This document shows, piece by piece, positions 55,601 to 63,845 of a stretch of DNA of 64,000 nucleotides. The first letter of the stretch is position 1; each line of letters starts with the position of its first letter. This DNA comes from Arbacia lixula (taxonomy: Eukaryota; Echinodermata; Echinoidea; Arbacioida; Arbaciidae). The DNA is taken from the NCBI GenBank assembly GCA_963669155.1, contig OZ022591.1, positions 15,766,336-15,830,335 on the forward strand. The letters are read 5' to 3'. Position numbers and translations under genes: made by a program. Under the pieces are notes generated by a model. It saw only the letters and a list, made by a program, of their open reading frames with translations, was not told the DNA's origin and ran no database searches.

Positions 55601-58600
55601 ATAATTTTCAGTCACGGGACGAATCACAGCAAAGGGGTACTTGTTTTACTAGCACCTGGATTGAATTTTAAGCTGGAAAAGGTGGTGAAAGATATTGATG
55701 GACGCTTTATATTGCTTAAAGGAGACTTGATGGGGGGAAATGTAGTATTAGGAAATGTCTATTTTCCAACAAGGGAAAAGGTAAAACAACAAGTAGACTT
55801 TCTACAAAATTTAGATAAAGATATTTCTGAGTTGTTATCTTGCAATTATTCACTCATTTTGGGGGGAGACTTTAATGTAATATTAAATAAAGACTTGGAT
55901 TATTTTGGAAGAACGCTTAATGTGAGAACTACCTTTGTAGATCATTTGGAGATGTTTTTGAAGAAACAAGGCTTAATTGATATATGGAGGGAACGGAACC
56001 CACGGACGAGGAAATTTACTTTTAGACAAAATAATCCATTGGTTCAAAGTCGTTTAGACTATTGGTTCATCTCAAAAGATTTAGAAACTATAGTTGGCAA
56101 TTGTGATATAATAACATCAATAGCTCCTGATCATTCCAGCATATATTTTGAATTAAAATCTACTAAAAGTTATGGAAGATACGGAAAGTCGTACTGGAAA
56201 TTCAATAGCAGTTTATGCTTGGATAGAGATTTTGTTCAAGGAATGTCAGAGGAAATACGAACTGTAGAAAGAAAGTGGTTAAAGGAATTCGAATCTAAAT
56301 CGTCTTTTTGGGATTTTCTAAAAATGAAAATGAGAAGTTTTGCAATGAAGTTTTCAAGGAAAAAATCGAAAGAGAAAAGAACTTTTATAAAACAACTTGA
56401 GAATGATATAACAACCCTGGAGAAAGATTTGGTGACCTCTTCTGAAAGTTCTACAATTATTAATGATATTGACAATAAAAAGAGTCAGCTAAAGAAATTG
56501 TATAATAACAGTGTAGAGGGACTTAAAGTTAGGTCAAGAGCAGCTTGGTGTGAAGAAGGTGAACAGAATAAAGAATACTTTGAGCAGTTACTTCAGTGGA
56601 ATAAAAAGAAAACAATTATTACGGAACTGTACAATGAGAATGGGGAAATAACAAAAGAGCAAAACGGTATAATGCAAATAATTCGTTCTTTTTATGACAA
56701 TTTGTACTCTGAAAAATCATTGACAGGAGATGTATTCATTGACAATATGTGTAAGAACACCCCCAAATTAGACAATGTAAGCAAAAGTTCTTGTGAGGGG
56801 AAAGTCACTATAGATGAATGTTACAAAGCGTTAAAGAGTATGAAAATTAATAAATCTCCTGGCAATGATGGATTCACAGTCGAATTTTATCTAACGTTTT
56901 GGCCACTGATAGGAAAGCTGTTGGTTGAAGTTTTTAATGAAGCTGTTGATACGGGAAGACTGTCGACATCTCAGAAACAAGGTGTAATCACTTTGGTAGA
57001 AAAAGAAGGCAAAAATCCATTATATATCAAAAATTATAGACCGATCACATTATTAAATGCAGACTATAAGATACTTGCAAAGGTTATGGCAACCCGAATA
57101 ATAGATGTTTTAGATGAAATTATTCATTTAGATCAAGTAGGTTATATGAAAAATAGATATATTGGAGAAGCAATACGTCTGATAGACGATGTGATTTTTC
57201 ATAGTATTAATAGTAATGAGGAGGATTTTTTCTTAATAGCAGTTGATTTTGAAAAGGCGTTTGACTCTATTTCTCACAATTTCCTTTTCAAAGCTCTAGA
57301 ATCATTTGGCTTTGGTCCGTCTTTTTGTTCATGGATGAAAACAATGTACAATGGAATAAGTAGTTGTGTGATGAATGGCGGTGTCTCGACAGGGTATTTT
57401 GATATTAAGCGAGGGGTAAGGCAAGGTGACCCACTTTCTCCTTATTTGTTCCTCCTAGTAATTGAGATATTAGCACATACAATAAGAAACGATAACGTAA
57501 TCAAAGGTATAGAGTTTGGTAAGTTTGAAATTCGACAAGTCTTGTACGCTGATGACATGACTTTATTTGTTAAAAATATAAGTTCAATTTTGAGATTAAA
57601 GGATATTTTTCAGGCTTTTTTTAAATCAAGTGGGCTAAAAGTTAATATTGAAAAAACAAATGTCATGAGGCTAGGGGAAAGCATTGAGGGTTCGCAATCA
57701 CTTCCCATGGGCAATAGAGTGACAGAAGTGAAAATTTTAGGAGTTTATTTTTCATTGGATATTAACATTAGGGAGGAACTTAATTATAAAGAGATACTTA
57801 GTAAAATAAAAAGGCTTCTGGGTTGGTGGAAACAAAGGGATCTGACCATTATGGGGAAAATCCATTTACTTAAAACTTTTGCTCTCTCCAAACTGAATTA
57901 CGTCTCTTCGGCTTTAGTTGTGCCCAAATGGGTGGTAGCTGAAATTAAAAAGTTATGTTTTGAATTTATATGGAATGGGAAAGATCGTATCAAAAGAGCG
58001 ATCTGTTACCAAGATTATGGTGATGGAGGTTTAAGAATGATTGATTTTGATTTATTTGTGAAAACCCAAAGGCTTATGTGGCTGAAGAGACTTCTGTATG
58101 GAGAAAGGAATATAGGATGGAAATTGTATTTTGACCATATCTTTAGGACGGTTGGGGGAAGATTTGTTTCCCTTTGCAATTATGATATGAAACTACTTAC
58201 AGTCAAAGCACCAATATTTTATTTAGAAATGTTAAAAGCATGGCAGGATATGGAGAGCTGTAGGAATTTTCAAGAAGGGAAACTAATCCAATAATTTTTA
58301 ATAATAAAAACTACCTTCATAAAAACAAAATGATTTTTCATGAAGAATTGTATAAGAAAAATATTTATTTAGTTGATCACATTCTCAATAAGAATCAAAT
58401 CAGACCACTGGCATACTTTCAGAATTTAGGTCTATGTAGTGATAACATAGCTAAGATTTGGGAAATGTGCAATGTTATTTTAAAGAGCGGGAAATTTGAT
58501 GGGGGGCCAGACAAATACTACTCAGTAGATGTACGAGATTTTAATATTACTTTAAAGATATCAGAAAATACGATCCTTTTGAGAGACCTAATATCAAGAA

Positions 58601-61600
58601 AGGTCTACGATCATTTTATAACAGATTTGCAACGTTTATACACTTTAAAAATTCGGGATGGTCAAAATGATTTTGAATTCTCAAAAAAGGAAACTAAAGA
58701 TATATTTATAAAACCCAGAATCACAACGCTTTTGTTAAAGATTAAGGAATTTCAGTACAAATTACTCCACGGAGCAATTTATACAAAAGAACATCTATTA
58801 AGATTTGGTTTTGTTGAAGACGACCAGTGTTCTTTCTGTAAACAAATGACGGAGTCATATTTGCATTTATTTTGGGACTGTGTATATGTCAAGCCCCTAT
58901 GGCAGGGAGTGATTGAAAGATTTGGGCTTGTAGAACTACAAAACGTAAAGTGGGAAAATGTTCATGTTGGAATACTAGGAAACTCATTTAGGATTAAGTG
59001 CTGCAATACATTAATTTTTACAATTAAGTATATCATATATCGGTCAAGGTCAGAGGGTGCAGTTCCTAACTTAGATAGATTGTTTAAAATAATATTGGAA
59101 TATAAGGATGAGGAAAAAGAGTTGGCTATAAAAAGAAACAAACTATGTAAACATCTACAAAAATGGGAAAGTATCAAATTACAACCAGTGTCAAGACATT
59201 TATCTTCAGATTCAATTCATCAAGACTGAAAGCAGTCGGTGGGTGCTGGTGTGTGTGGGTGTGTGTCGTGTGGTCGAGGGATGTGTGTGCAGATGTATTT
59301 TTTATTTTTTTTTTTTTTTTTTTTTGGGGGGGGGGGTCGGGTCGGGGTGATAAAGGTTTATGTGTGCATGCATGTCTTCTTTTTTTGTTTGTTTTCTTTT
59401 TCATATATATGTGTATATAAGGGGTTTCATTCTTCCTTGTTTTGCTCATTAACTGATGTTTTATCAAAGAAAATTATGCTGTAGAAACAAAATGAAGACT
59501 TGTATTATATTATTTTGCTTATATTGATTTATATACGGATGTATTGATGCTTATTTTGAATGAAATCCCCAATAAAAACATTATGAAAAAAAAAAAAAAA
59601 AAAAATGTATGTGAAAACTCACCATTCTGGTTGTCGTTTTGTCTGTGCGTGTGTGTGTCTCTCTGTTACGTGTCTGTGTTTGTGTCTGTGTCTGTGTGAG
59701 TGTCTGTTTGTGTGTATGTCGGGACTCACCATTCTCACACATGTCCCCAGAGAAGCCCAGACTGCACAGACAGACGTAGCCTCCGTTGACCGGCTCACAG
59801 CTGCCTCCGTTGTTGCAGGGCTCCTCAACGTTGCAGGAGCCAATCTCAGACTCACAGTGACGACCTAAACAGAGCAGTAACAACCAATCATCAGTATTTA
59901 AGTGAAAGTTGATTCAAAGATCCAAAAGTAAAACTTTATTTTCATTTCTAATATTTCATATATTTATCATGCTTCCATTGTTAACCTTTGTCCATTATAG
60001 TTTTCAAGGCGTTATGATTGTATTTGGCTCTTCACAAATGAAACACTTCCCTCCATTGGCTAATAAATGCGCACTGGGCATGGTCAAATCCTCTCTAATT
60101 TGCATTCTGAGCGTCCCAGGAGGACATTCTGGAATATCAATTTTGAGCTCTCGTAGGCATCTCCTAACTTGGGGACTTTAGAGAAAACTAAGGAGAAAAC
60201 TGAGGAGAAAACTGAGGAGAAAACTTAGATAGATAGATAGATAGATAATGGTTTATTATGATAAAAACAACAAGACAGAAACACTTCGCGGCTCGCAGGC
60301 CGAATTGCGTGTGACTTTACAATACTGTACACAATTCTCTATAAACATATATACATATTAAAATAGGATTCTGTACCTAATTATCTACAAACATTAAAAT
60401 GTAATTTACCATTTACTGCAGGTGGCAAGAGAGTAATTTTATCTGTATTCATCCCACTATTTCTGACCTTAGAAATGTACAAAAAAAATTGTTGTGCAAA
60501 TTATTTTTGTATGGAAATCATTATTTCAAGACAAAAGGGTAAACATGAACATATTTTAAAGGGTAAGCATAGAACAATGAAATAAACTGTCATTATTCTT
60601 TTATCCTTGTATGCTTGTGCATTCATTCTGCTGTTACTAACTTAAGATATATATATATAATAAGAAACCCACAAATTATGGACATGATTTTTAACGGAAT
60701 TATTACTTCAGGATTAAAGGGTAAACATAAATATATTATAAAGGGTAAATATAGAACAATCAAATCAATTTCCTTATTTCTTTTATCTTGTTTCTACAAT
60801 GATGACTATACCTATAATACATAGAATATAACTTCTCACCACAAAAAAAAAAAACAACGTCCCAAGCCCTATATCAGTCATTAGTATATACATGTACATG
60901 TGTATTTCTTGTTAAGTACTATACATTATGCATTATAAATTGTACAGTCTGATGGAAGGACAGATATTAAGGAGGAATTTTGGTATAACACCCCAGTCCG
61001 ATGTACCTGTGAAGCCGGCTGGGCAGGTGCAGGAGTACTCCAGGCCGTCAGGCGAGGGGGTGCAGGTGGCTCCGTTCTGGCATTGCTTCCTCTCACACAA
61101 TAGCCGCTCACCGCAGTCCTCAATGTTCTGACTGGTTGTAGCGCCCTCAGCCAGATCCAGAGGCTCCTCGTCAATCTCAACCTGAAGGAGCAGAGCAAGG
61201 TGGTTCATTCATTCATTCATTCATTCATTCATTCATTCATTCATTCTTTCATTCACTGCAGTCTTTATTACTAAACACAATCAAAAGTCCGAAGACGTCT
61301 CCCTCTCTCTCTTCTCTCTCTCTCCTTCTCTCTCTCTTTCTCCTTCTCTCTCTCTTTCTCTCCCTCTCTTTCTCCTTCTCTCTCTCTCCTCTCTCTCTTC
61401 TCTCTCTTCTCTCTCTCTTTCTCCTCCCTATCTCTCCCCTCTCTCTTTTATCTCTCTGTCCTCTCTCTCTTCTCTCTCTCTCCCCTCTCTCTCTCTCCTC
61501 CCTATCTCCCCCCTCTCTCTCTTTTATCTCTCTCTCCTTCTCTCTCTCCTTCTCTCTCTCTTTCTTCTGCCTCTCTCTCTCTCTGCTTCTGCTGCAGAGC

Positions 61601-63845
61601 AGAGTCTCATTACATCACTTCTCTGTAATTAAGGAATATGGTACCCCACTCCCTCCAGTTCACATCAGGGGCAAATATATTCAATAAGATCCTCATGATA
61701 ATGAAATATTATAATGAAATATATCTCTTGGTAAATAGCCTGTCCACCCCTTCAGCCTCAAAGTGCCAGACACATGGCTACTCTATGTTAACGGGCAGCT
61801 TTCCTCTCTTGGCTCAGAGAAGCCACTGGCACAAGGCCCCTCGATATCACACGCCAATGCAAGCATAGAAAGGAATTCATTCTGACTGCAATGTCAGATT
61901 TTGACAAGCTACTACAATAGACCAGTTTGCTAACATATTCAAATTTTATGCATACCAGTTTAACAAAAGTTGCCCCTGACGACCGGAAAGCTTGCCTGAG
62001 GTTTGCCTGACATGGCAACAACTAATGTATGCAGAGTGGATTCCAAGTACTTCTTCACTTTCCAGATTTTTCCAGAAATGTTGGATTCAATCATTTTGAA
62101 AATTATATCTTAAGCTGTGTATTTTCATTAACAGAGTTTGCGTGCATTTGCGTGCAGCTGAGATATTTTACTAGAAAAAAAACTGTTTATTTTCGTTTGC
62201 TGATATCTCTTTTCCTCACAAAAGTATTGATGTAATCCAGCAGAACTGGACAAGCGAAATAACACTCTACATTTCTTTTGTTCTCTGAGAAACCGATGCT
62301 ATGCAATCCTGTCCGTTATTGTTAAAACACCTGAAAAGCACATACTGAGACCACATAATTTTTCGGCGGTGCCATGCATGGGTTCAAAGAAAGAAAGTTG
62401 CTTCATATCCTTCTTTATATTCCACATACTAAGAATGTTGCTATATGATTGGTCAAGAGCTGATCATGTGATAAAGCATAGTTTTTCCCATCTGATCACT
62501 TGAGAAGTTAAGTTTGTTACACTCGAGTTGATAGTACTTTTTGGTTTCGCTGATCTCTTCACTATTCACAGTCCTAACACGTGATATTTATTTTGAGTAC
62601 GCGTGAAATTTAAAAGTGCGTTAAACTCGGACTATCACTTCACTAAGAGTAGATCCTAGTAACGCGTCCTAGTTACGCATCCTAACGCGCGCCCTAGTTA
62701 CGCGTGTTCCCCATGGCAGCGTCTCGGGGTTAGGTAGAGAAGTAAACATTACTTTTGTACTTTAAATCATAATTTTTGGTAAAGATAATTGGCTTCAGAT
62801 GTGGCATATAAAGCAAATAATCAACTTTTGGTTTCAGGCAATGATACAAACTATTACTTCCTCGGCGATCTGAATGTATACGCTATCTTTCCTCAGCTGC
62901 ACTTCGGAAAGATAGCTACATCCAGATCGCCTCGGAAGTGATAGTTCGTCCCATCACCCTCACCAACGTTGATTATTTGCTTAATAACACATCCCTGGTT
63001 ATACTTCTCACCTCTGTGATGCATCCATCAAATCCCTTCTGTACGCCCAGCCTGGTAGGTACCTCCTCTGGCTCCTCAATGCCGCCCAGGTACAGCGGCA
63101 GCTTGAGATTCAAGCCTCGGCTGGTGCCCGGTGACCGCCCCTTGACCGCCTCAGTGTTGTCCAGCTGGAGTGACCCGTCCTGGAAGTTGCGTTCTGCCAC
63201 AACGGTGTACCAGCGGTCAGCTTGGATGGACTGGGCACTCTCAATGATGGCCGGTCCTGTTGGTCAAAACACAGGCAATGTTACAATTATGATATCCTTC
63301 AACCATATCGTATTATATTTTTTTCCCCACCTCTCTCCATATATACATATCAAGCAATTAAAAGTAATAATCCAATTTTCTTACTCTACCTACTATTACA
63401 GTTAATACCATGCATTTTTTCATAAGTTATTTTTTTGTTAGTGAACATTGTCATAAACATTTTCTTTATCATAATCATTATCACTGTCATTATTTCTTTA
63501 TCATTTTTATTGTCATTATCTCTTTATTAGAGGCATTGTTTTACTATTTCTTATTAGGATTTTATTCTCATCATCGTTAACTCCATTATGTGATAATGAT
63601 CATTAAAACTATGACTTGGATAATTAAGTCTTTCATTAGCTGGTTGTCAAAGTTTGCAGTGAGTGAATATAGGAGACATAATGCACACCATATCCACTGT
63701 GAAAGGCCGATTTGCCTTATTTGAGGGGCAGAACAATATGCTCTCTTCAGCTCAATATCATCATAAAGATCCTTATCTTATCATTTAGAGGGAGATAAAC
63801 CCACTCACTACTTCGGCTGTCATACTGATAGACCAGTTTTTCTTC
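47334..63845 (-). CDS. HSPG2: Perlecan (HSPG2) homologue, 3' end: LamG2 (part)-EGF-EGF-LamG3-stop; continues beyond window
   Basis: Perlecan is a secreted basement-membrane heparan sulfate proteoglycan; its C-terminal LamG/EGF block is endorepellin in vertebrates. Exons in gene order are 63845-63809 (tentative), 63256-63012, 61181-61007, 59864-59730, 52314-52233, 51228-51150, 50469-50399, 49176-49093, 48144-48041, 47497-47334. All junctions are GT-AG and in phase. The nine firm exons give 378 residues plus stop. Two EGF modules lie between the LamG domains, as in perlecan; agrin has one at that place. Segments such as DGLLLWQGV, YQLGSGEA and DILTGGKYSKGI closely match human perlecan LG3. The protein ends GINVEDCEF. 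The 7.4-kb intron between EGF2 and LamG3 hosts a 6.7-kb LINE in antisense orientation. Confidence 0.95.
48041..48144 (-). CDS. HSPG2: HSPG2-like exon, LamG3
   Basis: The exon encodes QGREGTLLVDDEDVIEGQSG and GVLRMLNVKGALFL, the GSIQVDGEELVSG...SVYIGG strands of LG3. Directly 3' of it in plus coordinates begins a long GA microsatellite. Confidence 0.93.
48158..48513. repeat. Long GA-rich microsatellite in HSPG2-like intron
   Basis: About 350 bp of GAGAGAG/GGGAGA, beginning 14 bp beyond the acceptor edge of the exon at 48041-48144. In transcript orientation it is a long CT tract that serves as, or dominates, the polypyrimidine tract. Confidence 0.85.
48776..49050 (+). mobile_element. Degenerate relative of the 19215-19553 LINE fragment
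   Basis: GGGCCTGATAAGGATAGGAC and AGAGAAGAGACCCACTGGCC parallel the 19215-19553 fragment, including the CCTCACAAGACA segment. The frame is broken. It lies in an HSPG2-like intron. Confidence 0.65.
49093..49176 (-). CDS. HSPG2: HSPG2-like exon, LamG3
   Basis: The exon encodes YQLGSGEANIESRIRIDDGA and PHNITVT. It matches human YQLGSGEARLVSEDPINDGEWHRVT, but the usual W of the WH-V motif is absent (PHNITV). The donor is GTCAGT. Confidence 0.93.
49813..50369. mobile_element. Foldback MITE with GGTATTCCGAAAA ends
   Basis: The left end GGGGCGGTATTCCGAAAACG and right end TTTTCGGAATACCCCCCCC are inverted. AAAATTTTATCT/AGATAAAATTTT blocks repeat inside both arms. It lies beside the HSPG2-like exon at 50399. 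Confidence 0.75.
50399..50469 (-). CDS. HSPG2: HSPG2-like exon, LamG3
   Basis: The exon encodes PEGSAGERQDFIAVGVRDGY and IVF plus two bases. It matches KDFISLGLQDGHLVF of perlecan LG3. The donor is GTAAAT. Confidence 0.94.
50870..51115. mobile_element. AGGGATAGTTCACCCTGAAA-family MITE fragment
   Basis: Reverse-oriented relative of the 25-kb copy (CAAAAATCAGAAAAAGGGGA, ACAACATATGGGAGAGCATC, TTTCAGGGTGGGTTTTCCTT). It lies directly before the HSPG2-like exon at 51150. Confidence 0.6.
51150..51228 (-). CDS. HSPG2: HSPG2-like exon, LamG3
   Basis: The exon encodes SSAITETLSFSLATDSTDG followed by LLLWQGV, equivalent to human TIELEVRTSTASGLLLWQGV. The donor is GTAAGT. Confidence 0.94.
51257..51419. 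mobile_element. MITE with TACAGTCAAACCTGTCT ends
   Basis: TACAGTCAAACCTGTCT and AGACAGATTTCACTGTA are terminal inverted repeats, with TA at each border. The interior repeats CTATAGTGGCCAC-type blocks. It lies about 30 bp upstream of the HSPG2-like exon 51150-51228. Confidence 0.75.
51944..52172. mobile_element. Palindromic MITE (GTACCGAAGTG family), copy 2
   Basis: The ends TACAGTACCAAAGTGGTGTC and GACACCACTTCGGTACTGTA are almost perfect inverted repeats, with TA at the borders. It lies just downstream of the HSPG2-like exon at 52233. Confidence 0.85.
52233..52314 (-). CDS. HSPG2: HSPG2-like exon, start of LamG3
   Basis: The exon encodes ERFSYGAALGYSSYLKLP and TAIPRGR, the first strands of the last laminin-G domain. 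The acceptor is TGTTGCAG and the donor GTAAGC. It is separated from the EGF2 exon by 7.4 kb, most of it an inserted LINE. Confidence 0.9.
52380..52864. repeat. GT-rich minisatellite with copied splice-donor sequence (left part)
   Basis: Units of TG/CTGTG repeats alternate with the block ACTCACCATT (52411, 52591, 52749). On the minus strand this block reads AATGGTGAGT, the exon-end and donor of the HSPG2-like EGF2 exon. The LINE interrupts the array at 52865. Confidence 0.8.
52950..54865 (+). promoter_or_regulatory. Tandem ~480-bp 5' units of the LINE (promoter monomers)
   Basis: Three highly similar units, with ACGAAGTTCGGTTGGAA near 53548, 54026 and 54514, are preceded by more diverged copies (for example GTAGTTCGGTTGATACG near 53031). 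Every good unit contains a perfect octamer ATTTGCAT at 53467, 53948 and 54432. Monomer-built 5' promoters are known from rodent L1, so a promoter role is inferred by analogy. Each unit also carries a T-tract and CATGCATG-type motifs. Confidence 0.7.
55125..55442 (+). CDS. Short ORF upstream of LINE ORF2 (ORF1 remnant or unusual ORF1)
   Basis: The frame is open from 55125. The first ATG is at 55170 and gives 90 residues ending KKLWRF. Its stop lies inside the start of ORF2, a 13-base overlap. It contains FFIDTGATVFESLDSLSG but no RRM, coiled coil or zinc knuckle of a normal Tx1/L1 ORF1, which is usually several times longer. I do not recognise a function; it may be a truncated ORF1 C-terminus. 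Confidence 0.4.
   Translation, partial: FKGGRGGAQALALKVMCAVEHVKHGMDVCSGDLGCVMLCGECVTALGLVMKIQIDMFHSRESDVRCIEFFIDTGATVFESLDSLSGKTLSCSGLLFKILKKLWRF
55430..58294 (+). CDS. LINE ORF2: AP-endonuclease and reverse transcriptase (954 aa, truncated by frameshift)
   Basis: Residues 1 to about 240 form an APE-type endonuclease: SVNVRGIR, FLQETY with E39, GGDFNV with D147/N149, SRLDYW with D210, and APDHSS with D234/H235. Residues about 460-740 form the reverse transcriptase: INKSPGNDGF, NYRPITLLN, AVDFEKAFDSI with D606, GVRQGDPLSPYLF, and YADD with D708/D709. All catalytic residues are present. The frame ends at TAA (58292-58294) while the protein continues in the next frame, so the ORF is interrupted by a single 1-base-type shift. 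In related Tx1/L1 elements ORF2 copies the RNA by target-primed reverse transcription. Confidence 0.93.
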   Translation: MEVLNFISVNVRGIRDRHKRKAIFDWVREKRGDVIFLQETYSSQDIEGDWKKGWGGQIIFSHGTNHSKGVLVLLAPGLNFKLEKVVKDIDGRFILLKGDLMGGNVVLGNVYFPTREKVKQQVDFLQNLDKDISELLSCNYSLILGGDFNVILNKDLDYFGRTLNVRTTFVDHLEMFLKKQGLIDIWRERNPRTRKFTFRQNNPLVQSRLDYWFISKDLETIVGNCDIITSIAPDHSSIYFELKSTKSYGRYGKSYWKFNSSLCLDRDFVQGMSEEIRTVERKWLKEFESKSSFWDFLKMKMRSFAMKFSRKKSKEKRTFIKQLENDITTLEKDLVTSSESSTIINDIDNKKSQLKKLYNNSVEGLKVRSRAAWCEEGEQNKEYFEQLLQWNKKKTIITELYNENGEITKEQNGIMQIIRSFYDNLYSEKSLTGDVFIDNMCKNTPKLDNVSKSSCEGKVTIDECYKALKSMKINKSPGNDGFTVEFYLTFWPLIGKLLVEVFNEAVDTGRLSTSQKQGVITLVEKEGKNPLYIKNYRPITLLNADYKILAKVMATRIIDVLDEIIHLDQVGYMKNRYIGEAIRLIDDVIFHSINSNEEDFFLIAVDFEKAFDSISHNFLFKALESFGFGPSFCSWMKTMYNGISSCVMNGGVSTGYFDIKRGVRQGDPLSPYLFLLVIEILAHTIRNDNVIKGIEFGKFEIRQVLYADDMTLFVKNISSILRLKDIFQAFFKSSGLKVNIEKTNVMRLGESIEGSQSLPMGNRVTEVKILGVYFSLDINIREELNYKEILSKIKRLLGWWKQRDLTIMGKIHLLKTFALSKLNYVSSALVVPKWVVAEIKKLCFEFIWNGKDRIKRAICYQDYGDGGLRMIDFDLFVKTQRLMWLKRLLYGERNIGWKLYFDHIFRTVGGRFVSLCNYDMKLLTVKAPIFYLEMLKAWQDMESCRNFQEGKLIQ
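58264..59229 (+). CDS. LINE ORF2 C-terminal part in shifted frame, with CCHC motif
   Basis: This frame overlaps the end of the upstream ORF and has its first ATG at 58330. From there it encodes 299 residues including CSFCKQMTESYLHLFWDC (C167, C170, H179, C184), the C-terminal CCHC motif of L1/Tx1 ORF2. It is not a separate gene; it is the tail of ORF2 displaced by the frameshift between about 58274 and 58291. Confidence 0.85.
   Translation, partial: EFSRRETNPIIFNNKNYLHKNKMIFHEELYKKNIYLVDHILNKNQIRPLAYFQNLGLCSDNIAKIWEMCNVILKSGKFDGGPDKYYSVDVRDFNITLKISENTILLRDLISRKVYDHFITDLQRLYTLKIRDGQNDFEFSKKETKDIFIKPRITTLLLKIKEFQYKLLHGAIYTKEHLLRFGFVEDDQCSFCKQMTESYLHLFWDCVYVKPLWQGVIERFGLVELQNVKWENVHVGILGNSFRIKCCNTLIFTIKYIIYRSRSEGAVPNLDRLFKIILEYKDEEKELAIKRNKLCKHLQKWESIKLQPVSRHLSSDSIHQD
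59606..59729. repeat. GT-rich minisatellite, right part beside EGF2 exon
   Basis: The array continues past the LINE with one more donor-like block at 59617-59626. The genuine exon donor follows 107 bp further on, at 59724-59733. Confidence 0.75.
59730..59864 (-). CDS. HSPG2: HSPG2-like exon, second EGF module
   Basis: A symmetrical phase 1-1 exon of 135 bp encoding one EGF domain: CNVEEPCNNGGSCEPVNGGY, then VCLCSLGFSGDMCEN. Its GTGAGT donor has copies in the GT-rich minisatellite downstream. Confidence 0.95.
60223..60330 (-). mobile_element. LINE 3' tail with TATC repeat
   Basis: The minus strand runs from GGCCTGCGAGCCGCGAAGTG to a (ATCT)n tail at 60228-60247, the usual 3' end form of CR1/Penelope-like elements. 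No coding part was recognised. Confidence 0.4.
61007..61181 (-). CDS. HSPG2: HSPG2-like exon, end of LamG2 and first EGF
   Basis: The exon starts VEIDEEPLDLAEG, which closes LamG2 with its final cysteine (NIEDC). It continues with an EGF module: C-E-R-K-Q-C-Q-N-G-A-T-C and then YSCTCPAGFTG. The acceptor is CTTCAG and the donor GTACAT. Confidence 0.95.
61203..61590. repeat. (ATTC)n followed by long CT-rich tract
   Basis: About 12 ATTC units (61203-61255), then nearly pure CT/TTCTC to about 61590. It lies in the HSPG2-like intron. Confidence 0.85.
62040..62425. mobile_element. Truncated third copy of the CAGGGATGTGTTAG element (reverse)
   Basis: The complement matches the left half of the 14857-15580 element, from GGATATGAAGCAAC to the AATTTC/GGAAA block. 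Both outer TIRs are missing or degraded. It lies in an intron of the HSPG2-like gene. Confidence 0.65.
62845..62955. mobile_element. Short palindromic element in HSPG2-like intron
   Basis: ACTATTACTTCCTCGGCGAT pairs with the complement of ATCGCCTCGGAAGTGATAGT, and CTATCTTTCC with GGAAAGATAG. It resembles the palindromes at 28.8 and 29.2 kb in having CCTCGG-type arms. Confidence 0.6.
63012..63256 (-). CDS. HSPG2: HSPG2-like exon, LamG2 core
   Basis: A 245-bp exon encoding PAIIESAQSIQADRWYTVVA, then DGSLQLDN, RSPGTSRGLNLKLPLYLGG and GFDGCITE. This is the standard laminin-G order: W-[YH]-V, GSL-V-D, L-LYLGG, F-GC. The donor is GTGAGA. Confidence 0.93.
63809..63845 (-). CDS. HSPG2: HSPG2-like exon, LamG2 strand (37-bp, tentative boundaries)
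   Basis: The sequence reads EEKLVYQYDSRS and ends at a GTGAGT donor in the phase that the next exon needs. It fits the LVYRYDLGSG strand of a laminin-G domain. The acceptor is chosen after TTCCTTACCCCAAG. Another AG four bases on is possible, so the 5' edge is uncertain. Confidence 0.6.

Larger units (their letters stand above)
52865..59604 (+). mobile_element. Near full-length Tx1/L1-type non-LTR retrotransposon
   Basis: The element has tandem 5' units (52950-54865), a short ORF ending at 55442, a large endonuclease-RT ORF (55430-58294), a displaced C-terminal reading frame (58264-59229), a 3' UTR with AATAAA at about 59570, and a 20-base poly(A). ATGT flanks both sides (52861-52864 and 59605-59608), a plausible short target duplication. 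It is inserted within a GT-rich minisatellite in an intron of the HSPG2-like gene, antisense to that gene. The only clear lesion in the main coding region is one frameshift near 58280. Confidence 0.9.

Noticed and set aside
47334..63845. Agrin as identity of the LamG/EGF gene
   Set aside because: Two EGF modules separate the last two LamG domains, and strand sequences such as DGLLLWQGV and YQLGSGEA fit perlecan better.
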